Of a stretch of DNA of 64,000 nt, positions 19,379-28,529 are shown in pieces (position 1 is the stretch's first letter; every line of letters starts with the position of its first letter). Position numbers and translations under genes: made by a program. The stretch lies in assembly GCA_013360295.1 (NCBI GenBank), contig JABWCL010000010.1, forward strand, positions 1 to 64,000, in the 5' to 3' direction. The stretch is from Ignavibacteriaceae bacterium (GTDB lineage: Bacteria > Bacteroidota > Ignavibacteria > Ignavibacteriales > Ignavibacteriaceae). The notes below the pieces were generated by a model. That model saw only the letters and a list, made by a program, of their open reading frames with translations, did not search any database and was not told the origin of the DNA.

Positions 19379-19852
19379 TCATTCTGAAAAGTTAATGTTT
19401 TCAAACTTCCCTTTTAACTGCTTAGTCTGACCGTCAGACGCTCCCTTTTTCGAAAGTTTAATATCCAGTTCACCGGAGATAAGTTTTTTGCCTTCGTCAA
19501 AAGAAGTAATTTTCAACGTACCTTCCGAGGCATTCCATTTATTCTTCTCATCTTTCATATAACTTACGGTAAAAGCCGGCGGCGGATCGCTCATCCGTTT
19601 CATTGGTTTATAAACCAGGTCAGCCTCTTTTTTCCCTTTTATCTTACCAAGGTCTATTTCAAAACTAAGCTCCTCTTTCCCTTCGGTAAACTCGATTTTA
19701 AGAAAGATCTTATTAAGAAGTTTTGTTACCTGGGCAGAGTGCAGATCAGCCTTCCAGGATTTTCCATCAAGGGAAATGGCAACCTTTTTCTGTGCCGGTA
19801 CCGTACTGCCAAAAACGGTTAAAACTAATAATAAAAACAATAAATTTTTCAT
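19379..19852 (-). CDS. Unknown small secreted protein
   Basis: 157 residues, with a clear signal peptide (MKNLLFLLLVLTVFGSTVPA) and a Lys/Glu-rich, probably beta-rich mature part. I do not recognise the family. It stands alone, 139 bases upstream of nothing obvious on its strand and convergent with the PAS histidine kinase. Ends in FENINFSE without a sorting domain, so it is probably periplasmic. Confidence 0.65.
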   Translation of the reverse strand: MKNLLFLLLVLTVFGSTVPAQKKVAISLDGKSWKADLHSAQVTKLLNKIFLKIEFTEGKEELSFEIDLGKIKGKKEADLVYKPMKRMSDPPPAFTVSYMKDEKNKWNASEGTLKITSFDEGKKLISGELDIKLSKKGASDGQTKQLKGKFENINFSE

Positions 19853-19991
19853 TTTCTAATTCCTGTTGACTACAATTATTATACAATAATAATCAGCATT
19901 TGTTCCAGCCCGTGTATCCGACATCACAGCCGAAGCCTCTTAAAATCCTTCCCTGATATCGACACCGACACTGTAACTGACACTGAAACTA

Positions 19992-22691
19992 TTACTTCAG
20001 GTAAACCAATTTCATCATTTTACTAAAGGCACCCGATTTTAACTCATAGAAATATGTACCGCTGGCTAACCTTAGCTTTGAACCATCGAGCCTTAAGGAG
20101 TGATTACCGGCATCCATTGTCTCATTGATAAGCACAGCAACTTCCTTACCAAGCATATTATATAATTTAAGTGAAACCGGGCCGCTCTGTTTAAGTGAAA
20201 AATTGATTACGGTTTCCGGATTAAAAGGATTCGGATAATTCTGAGCAAGCGAGTAATCCGTCACACCGGCGAAATCAACTTCGACCGGAGCCAATAGCCT
20301 TGAAGTGCCGTCAAAATCAAACTGTTTCAGGCGGTAACTAATCCTGCCTGTAACCGGAGCCGGATCGCTAAATCCGTATTCAGTTTTTTCAGTTGTAGTG
20401 CCTGCTCCTTTGATAAACCCAATCGTATTCCAGGCACCAGGTGTGGTTGATCTCTGTATCTCAAATCCCCTGTTATTAGCTTCAGAAGATGTCTCCCATT
20501 TTAAGTCAACACTGTTTTCGAGGGGAGTCGCCGTAAAAGAAGATAATTCCACCGGTACCAGCTGGTAAACAATAATACCAATATCATCAATCCACCAACC
20601 GTCTCTATTCAGCGAGCCATCGGTTCTCAGTTCGAATCTCAGCTTAATCTGCTGGTTTCCGAATGCAGAAAGATTCATCTCTTCCTTAGTCCATTCAGCA
20701 CGAATGTTATCATACATCGGCATTCCTGCGGGGACCTGCTTTCCCTGCCCCGAAGCGGGCCTCGTAAGCTTCCCTGCCAAAGGAGTCCAGGTTGATCCGT
20801 TTGTGGAAATAAGGACCACACCGCAATCCCACGAAGATTCAATATCATACTTGGTCCAGAAACTGAGCACTGGATTCGAGGAACCTGCAAGATTGATATT
20901 ATTGGTCGTGGTCAGGGTGACAGTAGCATTCGAAACGTATGCCCCGGCCTTGCTGTCGTGATAAGAATTGGGAGCGGAGTGGAACGATGACTCAAAGGTT
21001 TCCCATCTTGGTGAAGATGTCGGCGTGTAAGTGACCGTCCACAGGTTTGCTGGATTATTCGTTGTATCGGCAAAATAGTAAACCGGTGTTCCCGTTATGA
21101 TAGTAAAAGTATCGGTTGAGGAAACAACGCCTTCGAGCCTGCTCTTCACAACGAGTTTAATGCTGTGATCTGCCGGCGCTGTCGGGCTGATAGAAAAACT
21201 AAGGGGCGCGGGGATAGTATACACAGTCCGCCTTCCGATTGAATCGGTGGATGCGGTATTGGTTCCCATCGTGACGTAAGGGCTGCTGGTTGTAACTTCA
21301 ACATTGACATTCTTAGCAGTTGAAAGCCCTTTGTTCTTAACCTGAATATTCATTTGCACATTATCGCCGGGATTAAAGTACTGCCTGTCAAAAGTGATAT
21401 TCTGCAGCCTCACGAAACCGCCGGCGGCCCAGGCATAATACATATTAGGGTAAAGGTTTTCAATGGCGAGCGGAAAGATCCTGTTCTGAGGAGCCCAGAA
21501 ATAATCGTTATCATTCCCGACTTCCGGAGTCATCGCGAATATTTTACCGCCGTTGGCTACGGTATCGCCATCATAAAAGTAATCATCACTGTTCCCTCTT
21601 GTGGAGTAACCCACCGTCTGCAGATCAGTGCCCGGAGAATAACCGTTATACTGCGTCATTTCGGCGGCATATTCCCTGAACGTCATCGAGTCGGGAGTTT
21701 CTCTGCCGAGAGCGCCATAAGGGTATATAAGCAGGTTGCTGAATGTATGATAATTAAGGGCATTTTTAATGTCTCTTGCCGCGAGAAAATCACGCACTGC
21801 CTGAGTTTCAGGCTCAGAGAAAGGTGCCGTTCCCCTGTAAAGATCGCTGCTGGGAGAAGTACTGGATCCGCCGTTTGGTGCGTTCCAGTAAACTTCAGGA
21901 CCGTAGTTCCTGTTCAGGTCAACACCGTAACTCCCGCCGTTATTCTTCCTGTTCTTTCTCCACATTCCGCCGCCGCCCGGATTAGTTGACCTGTTATATT
22001 CATAACCATCTGGATTTAATACCGGTATAAAATACAACTCCCTGTTATCAACAAGATACCTGACTTCAGGATTAGTATTATAATTTTCAAGGAGATAATA
22101 CATAAAGTAGATCAGGTTCATCATACCCATCGGCTCACGGGCGTGATGAAGTCCTGTATAAAGTACTTCTGGTTCATCCTCATCAACCGTCGGATTATCA
22201 GAAATCTTCACCATATACATCGGGCGGTTTTCAACAGAATTTCCGATGGAAAGTTTAGCTGTGATAAGGTTCGGAAAAAGCAATTTCATAGAATCGAGGT
22301 GGGAGATAACTTCAGCTAAAGTCAGGTGCCCGCCCATACTACCGAAGCCAAATCCTTCAACACCGTATTTCAGTTTGCTTTCTGTTTTTAGCGCCTGCAT
22401 TTCTGCCTCCGACAGTTTCGGCAGGCTTTCATAATGCGTGAACCAGTCATCAATAAGTATTTCAACTCTGTAAGGCAAAATGCTCAACTGGGGCATCACT
22501 TCGTCACTGACAAAGACAATAATTGCGTTATCCTTAGTGGGAGTCGCGTGCTCAAGATCAATATCAAGCTGCGCGAGCTCTTTCATATCTTTCTGGGCAT
22601 CATTAAGGTAAATCTTAACCTGTTTATAATTCTGCCCGGATGCAAATGCCGTAAAGAGCAGTGACACAAAAAGTAGCTGTAAAAATTTCAT
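19992..22691 (-). CDS. Secreted M14 zinc carboxypeptidase with T9SS sorting domain
   Basis: About 899 residues from the ATG at 22691; an ATG at 22718 adds nine residues before the signal peptide, which itself begins MKFLQLLFVSLLFTAFASG. The M14 catalytic domain (about 100-420) shows the zinc motif HHAREP, the substrate-binding GVDLNRNYG and the catalytic Glu in TPEVGND. Then come CARDB-like and MAM/jelly-roll-like beta domains. The C terminus carries the type IX sorting domain: NYPNPFNPETVINFSL, then SGTYFYEL and a Lys-rich end. It removes C-terminal residues from peptides and is probably exported to the surface or medium. Single gene with no operon partners. Confidence 0.93.
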   Translation of the reverse strand: MKFLQLLFVSLLFTAFASGQNYKQVKIYLNDAQKDMKELAQLDIDLEHATPTKDNAIIVFVSDEVMPQLSILPYRVEILIDDWFTHYESLPKLSEAEMQALKTESKLKYGVEGFGFGSMGGHLTLAEVISHLDSMKLLFPNLITAKLSIGNSVENRPMYMVKISDNPTVDEDEPEVLYTGLHHAREPMGMMNLIYFMYYLLENYNTNPEVRYLVDNRELYFIPVLNPDGYEYNRSTNPGGGGMWRKNRKNNGGSYGVDLNRNYGPEVYWNAPNGGSSTSPSSDLYRGTAPFSEPETQAVRDFLAARDIKNALNYHTFSNLLIYPYGALGRETPDSMTFREYAAEMTQYNGYSPGTDLQTVGYSTRGNSDDYFYDGDTVANGGKIFAMTPEVGNDNDYFWAPQNRIFPLAIENLYPNMYYAWAAGGFVRLQNITFDRQYFNPGDNVQMNIQVKNKGLSTAKNVNVEVTTSSPYVTMGTNTASTDSIGRRTVYTIPAPLSFSISPTAPADHSIKLVVKSRLEGVVSSTDTFTIITGTPVYYFADTTNNPANLWTVTYTPTSSPRWETFESSFHSAPNSYHDSKAGAYVSNATVTLTTTNNINLAGSSNPVLSFWTKYDIESSWDCGVVLISTNGSTWTPLAGKLTRPASGQGKQVPAGMPMYDNIRAEWTKEEMNLSAFGNQQIKLRFELRTDGSLNRDGWWIDDIGIIVYQLVPVELSSFTATPLENSVDLKWETSSEANNRGFEIQRSTTPGAWNTIGFIKGAGTTTEKTEYGFSDPAPVTGRISYRLKQFDFDGTSRLLAPVEVDFAGVTDYSLAQNYPNPFNPETVINFSLKQSGPVSLKLYNMLGKEVAVLINETMDAGNHSLRLDGSKLRLASGTYFYELKSGAFSKMMKLVYLK

Positions 22692-22852
22692 CTGACGGGT
22701 AAACCTTTCAAAAAACATTAGACAGGAAAGTTAATAAATTCACGAATAATATTATATATAGTTAAAAATCGTAAGACCCCCTTGGGTTAAATTTAAGGAA
22801 GTAGTGTGCAGGTAAATTTAAGAAGTATTTTAAGCTCCTTTTATCCGGATGC

Positions 22853-22871
22853 CCTGTAATTGAATTACAGG
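22853..22871. repeat. Perfect 19-bp palindrome
   Basis: CCTGTAATT (22853-22861), one central base, then AATTACAGG (22863-22871). It could be an operator or a dispersed repeat; no T-tract follows it, so it is not an ordinary terminator. Confidence 0.7.
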
Positions 22872-22968
22872 TAATATTACCATTATTTTGTTACCACTCA
22901 ACTATTTCCCTTTTGGAATTGCCATAAATGCCGGTAATATTGATTTCTCTCGCGCGCTTTTCAAAGAA

Positions 22969-23050
22969 TCCCTTTAGGGATGACATGTTGGTATCATCGA
23001 ATTATTATTAAAATTTTTCAAAGTGCCATTGGTACGATATGTTGAGGATT
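22969..23050 (+). repeat. Tandem REP-like palindromes
   Basis: TCCCTTTAGGGA (22969-22980) is followed by TGACATGTTGGTA; 43 bases on, the imperfect palindrome GTGCCATTGGTAC (23023-23035) is followed by GATATGTTGAGGA. The shared GAYATGTTG tail after each palindrome suggests two related members of a dispersed repeat family. Confidence 0.5.
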
Positions 23051-23156
23051 ATATCAGCTTTGAAATTTAATATCGAATTTTGATCACTCCTGAAGCATAA
23101 TTAACCTGTTTATGGACTATATTTATATGACACAGCATACTTATATTGATAAAAAA

Positions 23157-23186
23157 TTCTTAATTTTTAATTTTTAATTCTTAATT
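23157..23186 (+). repeat. AT-rich TTAATTTTTAATT repeat
   Basis: A tract built of TTCTTAATT and TTTTTAATT units, directly before the BatA-like start. Very similar tracts lie at 32587-32624 and, in altered form, at 51732-51780. Confidence 0.6.
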
Positions 23187-23190
23187 GTAA

Positions 23191-25278
23191 ATGACTTTTC
23201 TCAATCCCGCGGTATTATTCGGACTTTTAGCGGCGTCTATTCCGATACTGATACATCTGCTCAACTTAAGGAAACTGAAGCGGGTGGAGTTCAGTTCCCT
23301 GATTTTTCTGAAGGAACTGCAAAAAAATAAAATCAGGAAAATAAAGGTAAAGCAGTGGCTGCTGCTGGTAATAAGGACCCTCATACTCATACTCCTGGTT
23401 ATGGCATTCGCCCGCCCCGCGCTGAAGGGGATATCTCTCGGCGGGGTGACTTCCTCCGCCAAAACTTCGGCCGTGATAATTCTTGATGATACCTACAGTA
23501 TGAGTGTTATACGCGGGGAAGGTTCTCTGTTTAACCAGGCAAAAAGGAACGCCGAGGAGATAATTTCCCAGTTACACGAAGGGGATGACGCGGCGGTTAT
23601 TTGGGTATCCGGCCAGGGAAGCGGGGATAATCTTATCCTAAGCAAGGACCTGAATTTTGCGGCAGAGGGAATAAAAAAAGCGGAGGTGTCCGCTGTGAGC
23701 GGCGATTTGCATAAGGCTGTGGTGAAAGCGTCCGAACTGCTGGGGACATCCAATAATTACAATAAAGAACTTTATATCATCTCGGATTTCCAGAAGCAAA
23801 GGCTTTCCGAGGAAAAAACTTTTCCTGATCTCGGTGCGGCTCTGAATGAGAAAGTGCGGATTTATATTATTCAACCTGAACCGGAGGTGCCGGTTAATGC
23901 CTCGGTTGAATCAATAAAGATCGTCTCCGGATTGTTCGAAAAGGGGAAGCCGGTTGAAGTGGAAGGGATAATTAAAAACCACTCCGCGCAGCCTATGGAT
24001 AACCTCACGGCCTCCCTGTTTATAAACGGTGAAAGAGCCTCACAAAAAAACCTGTCACTAGGGGCGGGTTCTTCAGAAAAAATTGTATTTGAAGGACTGG
24101 TTAAAAAAAGCGGTTACCAGGATATATATATTGAAATAGACGACGATATGATTCCGGAAGACAACCGCCGGTACGAAAGCATAAATCTTCCTGAGAAGAT
24201 CAGCACGCTGATAATTTCGGATGAACCATCCTCATCTTACTTTGTTAAACTTGCGCTGACAGTGGCAAACCCGGGTAATATTTTCACGATAGACGATCTC
24301 ACATCAGAACGGGCATCATCCGCGGATTTCAGAAAATATAATAATGTGATCGTTGCGGGCATCAGCCGTTTCAATGCAGCGGCGGAACTATCCCGCTATA
24401 TCTCAGGAGGTGGCAACCTTATTTTCTTCCCGGGGCGCAACGATACGCCTGAGTCAATCAGAGGATTTTTCTCCTCCGTCACGTCTTTCCGCGAGCTGAA
24501 TAAAAGCACCGGAACCGTGGCGGAATTCGGCTCAGTGGATTTTTCGCATCCGCTGCTTTCCGGAATATTTGTTTCGAAGGAAAAAAATAAAATCGAGTCG
24601 CCCTCGATTAACACTTATTTCAAACTGTACTCATACGCTGGATACCCCGTTATAACCCTTAACGATGGCTCCTATTTCCTATCCGAATACAAATACGGTA
24701 AGGGAAAAGTATTGATTTACAACATTACTCCCGTGACTGAAACATCCGATTTCCCTGTAAAAAGTATATTTGTGCCGCTGATTTATAAATCCGTTATGTA
24801 CTTATCTTCTCCCGCGCGGGAGGAGCAGTTGACCGCCGGCTCAGCGATTTTGATAAGCGGGCACGCGTCACAACAGGTCACGCTTACGCGCGCGGGCCAG
24901 CCTGAAGAGATCCTAAACATCCCGGACGATGAAGCAAATAAAGTTTTCACCTACACGGGCACCGGCCTGCTTGCCAACTACTTTTTCAGGACAAAATCAG
25001 GGACATTCCTTGCGATACCGGTAAATCACGATATTCGTGAATCCTCCGCGGAGTATCTTTCATTAAAAGATACTGAGGATTATTTTAAGGAACTGAACTT
25101 CAGGGGAAGCATATATGAAGTTAAGTGGACTGCCGACCTGGCTTCCGTTCTTAACAGCCTGAGGTTCGGAACCGAACTATGGAAGGTATTTGTCCTTCTC
25201 GCGCTCGTCCTTCTTATAACAGAGATGATTATCGCGCGCACCAACAAAAAAGATTTACAGCAATTTAATAATCAATAG
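23191..25278 (+). CDS. BatA-like membrane protein with von Willebrand A-type domain
   Basis: 695 residues. The N terminus (1-80) is the double-transmembrane BatA domain: FLNPAVLFGLLAASIPILIH, then KRVEFSSLIFLKEL and a second helix ending AFARPAL. A VWA-type domain follows with the metal-site-like DDTYSMS near residue 95. The long periplasmic middle part may contain a GATase-like fold, and a last helix (LWKVFVLLALVLLITEMII) ends at about residue 680. Proteins of this kind are known beside MoxR ATPases and DUF58 proteins, but neither is present here. It is one base away from the next gene, so the two are co-transcribed. Role in envelope maintenance is inferred. Confidence 0.85.
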   Translation: MTFLNPAVLFGLLAASIPILIHLLNLRKLKRVEFSSLIFLKELQKNKIRKIKVKQWLLLVIRTLILILLVMAFARPALKGISLGGVTSSAKTSAVIILDDTYSMSVIRGEGSLFNQAKRNAEEIISQLHEGDDAAVIWVSGQGSGDNLILSKDLNFAAEGIKKAEVSAVSGDLHKAVVKASELLGTSNNYNKELYIISDFQKQRLSEEKTFPDLGAALNEKVRIYIIQPEPEVPVNASVESIKIVSGLFEKGKPVEVEGIIKNHSAQPMDNLTASLFINGERASQKNLSLGAGSSEKIVFEGLVKKSGYQDIYIEIDDDMIPEDNRRYESINLPEKISTLIISDEPSSSYFVKLALTVANPGNIFTIDDLTSERASSADFRKYNNVIVAGISRFNAAAELSRYISGGGNLIFFPGRNDTPESIRGFFSSVTSFRELNKSTGTVAEFGSVDFSHPLLSGIFVSKEKNKIESPSINTYFKLYSYAGYPVITLNDGSYFLSEYKYGKGKVLIYNITPVTETSDFPVKSIFVPLIYKSVMYLSSPAREEQLTAGSAILISGHASQQVTLTRAGQPEEILNIPDDEANKVFTYTGTGLLANYFFRTKSGTFLAIPVNHDIRESSAEYLSLKDTEDYFKELNFRGSIYEVKWTADLASVLNSLRFGTELWKVFVLLALVLLITEMIIARTNKKDLQQFNNQ

Positions 25279-25279
25279 T

Positions 25280-26281
25280 ATGTCACTTCTTCGTTTAATA
25301 GTTTTTTTACTCTTCGCCCATAGTATTTCACTCTATTCACAGGGAGAACTCCGCACACAGAATATCGGAGACCTGGAACTGACGGGGGGTGGAGTAATTA
25401 AGGACTGTAAAGTCGCTTACAGGGTATTCGGCAGCGCGAATAGCGATTCTTCCAATATCGTGATCTACCCCACCTGGTTCGCGGGAAATACAGAGCAGCT
25501 ACGCGGGCTGATGGGAAAAGGAAAAATTGTAGATACATCACACTATTGCGTGATAGCACTTGACGCGCTGGGCGACGGTTTTTCATCATCTCCCTCAAAC
25601 AGTAACGGCCTTTTTCCTGTGATAAGCATTAAAGATATGGTTAATTCGCAGTATATTCTTCTGACGAAATACTTAAAAGTGATGAAGATCCACGCTGCCA
25701 TCGGCGGCAGTATGGGGGGAATGCAGGTTTATCAATGGCTAATGTCATACCCTTCTTTTATGAAAAAGGCTGTTCCGTATGTCGGCACTCCTCGTCCCGC
25801 CGTTACAGATATGGCTATATGGCACAACCAACTGGCGATGATTGAGACGGCGGAAAAATGCAGTCTACCCCAGGAGGAAGTTATGCGCGCCCCTAACTTA
25901 GTGATGAACCTCTTTGCGTATACGCACGAGTACAGAAACGAACGCACCAACAGAGACAGTTTCTTCGTTTATTATAACGGCCACCGAAAACCGCAGCCGG
26001 CGACATTTACAGTTGAGAATTATAAAGCACAGCTCCGGGCTATGATGAGTCACGATATTTACGACGGAGCAATGCCTGAAGACGCCGTAAAGAAAATCAA
26101 GGCTGAAGTTTTTGTTATTGCCGGGAAATATGATAACCTTGTGTATCACGGCCCCGCCGCGGAATTCGCGAAACTGACCGGATCAAAGTTATATCTTTCC
26201 GAAAGTAACTGCGGGCATATTTGCGTGGGCTGTGAACTCAGTACTGTTTCTGAGATGATTGATGAGTTTCTTAAGAAATAG
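25280..26281 (+). CDS. Exported MetX-like alpha/beta hydrolase
   Basis: 333 residues with a signal peptide (MSLLRLIVFLLFAHSISLYSQ). The fold resembles homoserine O-acetyltransferase: the nucleophile elbow is GGSMGGMQ (Ser near residue 151), an Asp lies in GKYDNLVYHG and a His in SNCGHICVGC. True MetX enzymes are cytosolic, so an exported member is more likely a hydrolase or transferase of unknown substrate. It begins one base after the BatA-like stop. Confidence 0.8.
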   Translation: MSLLRLIVFLLFAHSISLYSQGELRTQNIGDLELTGGGVIKDCKVAYRVFGSANSDSSNIVIYPTWFAGNTEQLRGLMGKGKIVDTSHYCVIALDALGDGFSSSPSNSNGLFPVISIKDMVNSQYILLTKYLKVMKIHAAIGGSMGGMQVYQWLMSYPSFMKKAVPYVGTPRPAVTDMAIWHNQLAMIETAEKCSLPQEEVMRAPNLVMNLFAYTHEYRNERTNRDSFFVYYNGHRKPQPATFTVENYKAQLRAMMSHDIYDGAMPEDAVKKIKAEVFVIAGKYDNLVYHGPAAEFAKLTGSKLYLSESNCGHICVGCELSTVSEMIDEFLKK

Positions 26282-26370
26282 TTTTTTTGTTAATACAATG
26301 AAATTAAGAATTAAAACAAATTTCTCCGGGTTTATCAAAGCAAGGTGCACCGAACCCACAACTTTCTTGT

Positions 26371-26385
26371 ACAGGTTTAACCTGT
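26371..26385. repeat. 15-bp palindrome
   Basis: ACAGGTT, one T, AACCTGT, in the 290-base gap between the hydrolase and SDR genes. An open frame across this gap looks non-coding. Confidence 0.5.
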
Positions 26386-26460
26386 TTAACCCATATGAGG
26401 AAGAGTTAAAAGATCAAAAAACTTCAAATGGCGAAAATTTATACAATAAATAATTATTAT

Positions 26461-26501
26461 TCTCTTTGCGATCTTCGCGTTAACCTGGCGTCTTTGCGTT
26501 G
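26461..26501 (+). repeat. Dispersed TTTGCG/TCTTTGCG repeat
   Basis: TCTCTTTGCGATCTTCGCG followed by GGCGTCTTTGCG. It belongs to the same kind of dispersed intergenic repeat as those at 52366-52393 and 53055-53125. Confidence 0.5.
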
Positions 26502-26569
26502 AGCTTAGGTCTGAGGGCATCATAAAGTATTTTTATATGAACAATTATTTAATTAAGGAACATAAACAT

Positions 26570-27277
26570 ATGGACTTGAACTATAAAACCGCGATCGTTA
26601 CCGGAGGGACCTCCGGCATCGGGCTTGCAACAGCAATAAAACTTAAAGAGAAGGGCGCGGACGTAATCATCACCGGAAGGAATGAAGCCCGGATGAAAGA
26701 GTACTGTAATAAATATGGTTTTGAAGGCCATATTTTTGATGTGTCAGACGAGAAAGCGGTACTAAAGTTTTACAACGATGTTACAGCCAGGCACCCCCGT
26801 GTTGATATACTGATCAATAACGCGGCATTTGGTTACTTTAAAAAACTTACAGACACCGACACCTCCAGATTTATTCAGTTAATGAATGCGAATGTTACCG
26901 GCGCGATGATGATGGCCCGTGAAGCGGCAAAAATATTTATCCGTCAGAACTACGGAGATATCATTAATATTGCCTCCACGGCCGCTGTGAGAGGTTTTGA
27001 AAACGGCACCGCCTATGTGGCATCCAAGTTCGCGCTCAGAGGTATGACTGAATGCTGGAGGGCTGAACTTAGGAAACACAATATCAGGGTTATGCTCATT
27101 AATCCCAGTGAAGTCCAGACTGAGTTCTTCGTCAACTCCGGTTCCGGCACTAAAGATTTTAACCCCACCAAGTTAATCGCGGATGATATTGCTCACGCCA
27201 TAATCTCCGCTCTTGAAATGAATGACCGGGGATTCGTGACTGAATTAACAGTATTCGCAACCAATCCAAACAGTTAG
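26570..27277 (+). CDS. Short-chain dehydrogenase/reductase
   Basis: 235 residues from the ATG at 26570, chosen because AAGGA precedes it and the mature SDR start MDLNYKTAIVTGG follows; the frame opens 33 bases earlier. Classic SDR motifs: TGGTSGIG for the cofactor (about residues 9-16), NNAAFG, catalytic Ser in NIASTAA and YVASK with the Tyr and Lys. It is a Rossmann-fold NAD(P)-dependent oxidoreductase, similar to 3-oxoacyl-ACP reductases, with unknown substrate. The lipocalin gene starts right at its stop codon. Confidence 0.9.
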   Translation: MDLNYKTAIVTGGTSGIGLATAIKLKEKGADVIITGRNEARMKEYCNKYGFEGHIFDVSDEKAVLKFYNDVTARHPRVDILINNAAFGYFKKLTDTDTSRFIQLMNANVTGAMMMAREAAKIFIRQNYGDIINIASTAAVRGFENGTAYVASKFALRGMTECWRAELRKHNIRVMLINPSEVQTEFFVNSGSGTKDFNPTKLIADDIAHAIISALEMNDRGFVTELTVFATNPNS

Positions 27278-27805
27278 ATGAAACACACGATATTATTTTT
27301 ATCGTTATTTTTTTTCGCGGGCTGTTCTTCCACGAACTACCCGCCGCTCGAAACAGTAAGCAAAGTTGACGTTAACAGGTATATGGGCAAGTGGTACGAG
27401 ATCGCCCGCCTACCGTTCGACAGGCAGAAGCACTGTACCTGCACTACCGCCGAGTACGCGATCATAGACAATGAAACCATCAGCGTATTGAACAGTTGCA
27501 GAGATACAGTCGATAACGAACTGAGCACCGCCGAAGGAAAAGCGTTTGTTGTAGAAGGAAGTAACAACGCTAAGCTAAAAGTTCAGTTCTTCTGGCCATT
27601 CAAAGGCGACTACTGGGTCATTGATCTTGATACGCTGAATTACAGTTATGCACTGGTTGGAATGCCAAGCCGGAAATACGCGTGGATACTTTCCCGCACC
27701 CCCGTTATGGATCCGGTATTTTTCCAAAGGGCTGTAAACCACCTCCGCAGCACCGGATTTGATGTTGAAAGGCTGATAGAGACGAAACAGGGGGAATGCA
27801 GGTAA
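27278..27805 (+). CDS. blc: Lipocalin family outer-membrane lipoprotein
   Basis: 175 residues, with a lipoprotein signal (LFFFAGCSS, Cys16). The lipocalin motif YMGKWYEIARLPF lies near residues 36-48, and the C-terminal RT motif region ILSRTPVMD near 141-149. This matches Blc, a bacterial lipocalin that binds lipids at the outer membrane. It follows the SDR gene directly, so a shared lipid-related role is possible but not shown. Confidence 0.9.
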   Translation: MKHTILFLSLFFFAGCSSTNYPPLETVSKVDVNRYMGKWYEIARLPFDRQKHCTCTTAEYAIIDNETISVLNSCRDTVDNELSTAEGKAFVVEGSNNAKLKVQFFWPFKGDYWVIDLDTLNYSYALVGMPSRKYAWILSRTPVMDPVFFQRAVNHLRSTGFDVERLIETKQGECR

Positions 27806-27890
27806 TCATTGATTGAAAAATTGAATTTTCCTGATTTATTTGGATTAATTATCTTTCCACTGAAGTATATTTGCTTTTAATAAAATAGAA

Positions 27891-28259
27891 ATGAATATCG
27901 AGCAAAATAAAATAGTTGAGCTGCTAAACAAGGAGTTGTCCCTATCATTTCCGGATTATCTGGGCGCTTATTTTTACGGTTCACGACTGCAAGGGAATTT
28001 TCACGGCGATAGTGATTATGATGTCGTCTTGCTCTTTGAGAGTATTGAATTTGAGAAAGAATCCAAAATTGCCGGAGTTGTATCCTTATTTCAGTATAAA
28101 TACGATGTGATAATTGACTACATCTTATTAACTGCCGGAGGGAAGCGAAGCATTGAATATATGAGGCAAAATATTAATCCGGTTTTTATTCAAAGGGCTA
28201 TTGATAAAGGTAAATATTATAAAAGACAACCAAGAACTATGGCACGGAAGTTATTCTAA
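27891..28259 (+). CDS. Nucleotidyltransferase-domain protein (MNT-like), orphan
   Basis: 122 residues. The Pol-beta nucleotidyltransferase motif GSRLQGNFHGDSDYDVVLLF (about residues 29-48) has the Gly-Ser and two metal-binding Asp, and a third Asp lies in VIIDYI. Such proteins are usually the MNT antitoxin partner of a HEPN toxin, but no HEPN gene follows. The last dozen residues (KRQPRTMARKLF) do not resemble the usual family end, so a frameshift or truncation near 28210 is possible. It begins an AT-rich stretch. Confidence 0.75.
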   Translation: MNIEQNKIVELLNKELSLSFPDYLGAYFYGSRLQGNFHGDSDYDVVLLFESIEFEKESKIAGVVSLFQYKYDVIIDYILLTAGGKRSIEYMRQNINPVFIQRAIDKGKYYKRQPRTMARKLF

Positions 28260-28529
28260 AAACAATATCTTAAACTAAAAGTATAATTATCATAATTACT
28301 GTTACTATCATCTTATAATGACAGTTAGACTATTCGGGTGAAGTTTTATTAATAATGATATTACCGAGTATTATTTCTGGAGAGATAATCATCTGCAATA
28401 AAAAAAATAGTATCAAATGATTACTCTTAATTTCTTTTATTTCAATGTCTATAACTATTGATATTATAATGATTAAGTTTAAGTTTAATATTTTTAACCA
28501 ACAATTTGAGTGTATTCCTCACAAGGAAA

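Larger units (their letters stand above)
22692..23190. other. Repeat-rich intergenic region
   Basis: About 500 bases between the divergent carboxypeptidase and BatA-like genes. It holds a perfect 19-bp palindrome, two REP-like palindromes each followed by a similar GAYATGTTG tail, and an AT-rich repeat tract next to the BatA-like start. No ORF with protein-like composition was seen. Confidence 0.6.

Noticed and set aside
26259-26453. Plus-strand 64-codon open frame between the hydrolase and SDR genes
   Set aside because: Overlaps the hydrolase end and a palindrome; composition is not protein-like.
28210-28320. HEPN toxin remnant after the MNT-like gene
   Set aside because: A short alternative frame (ELWHGSYSKNN) exists but has no HEPN motif.
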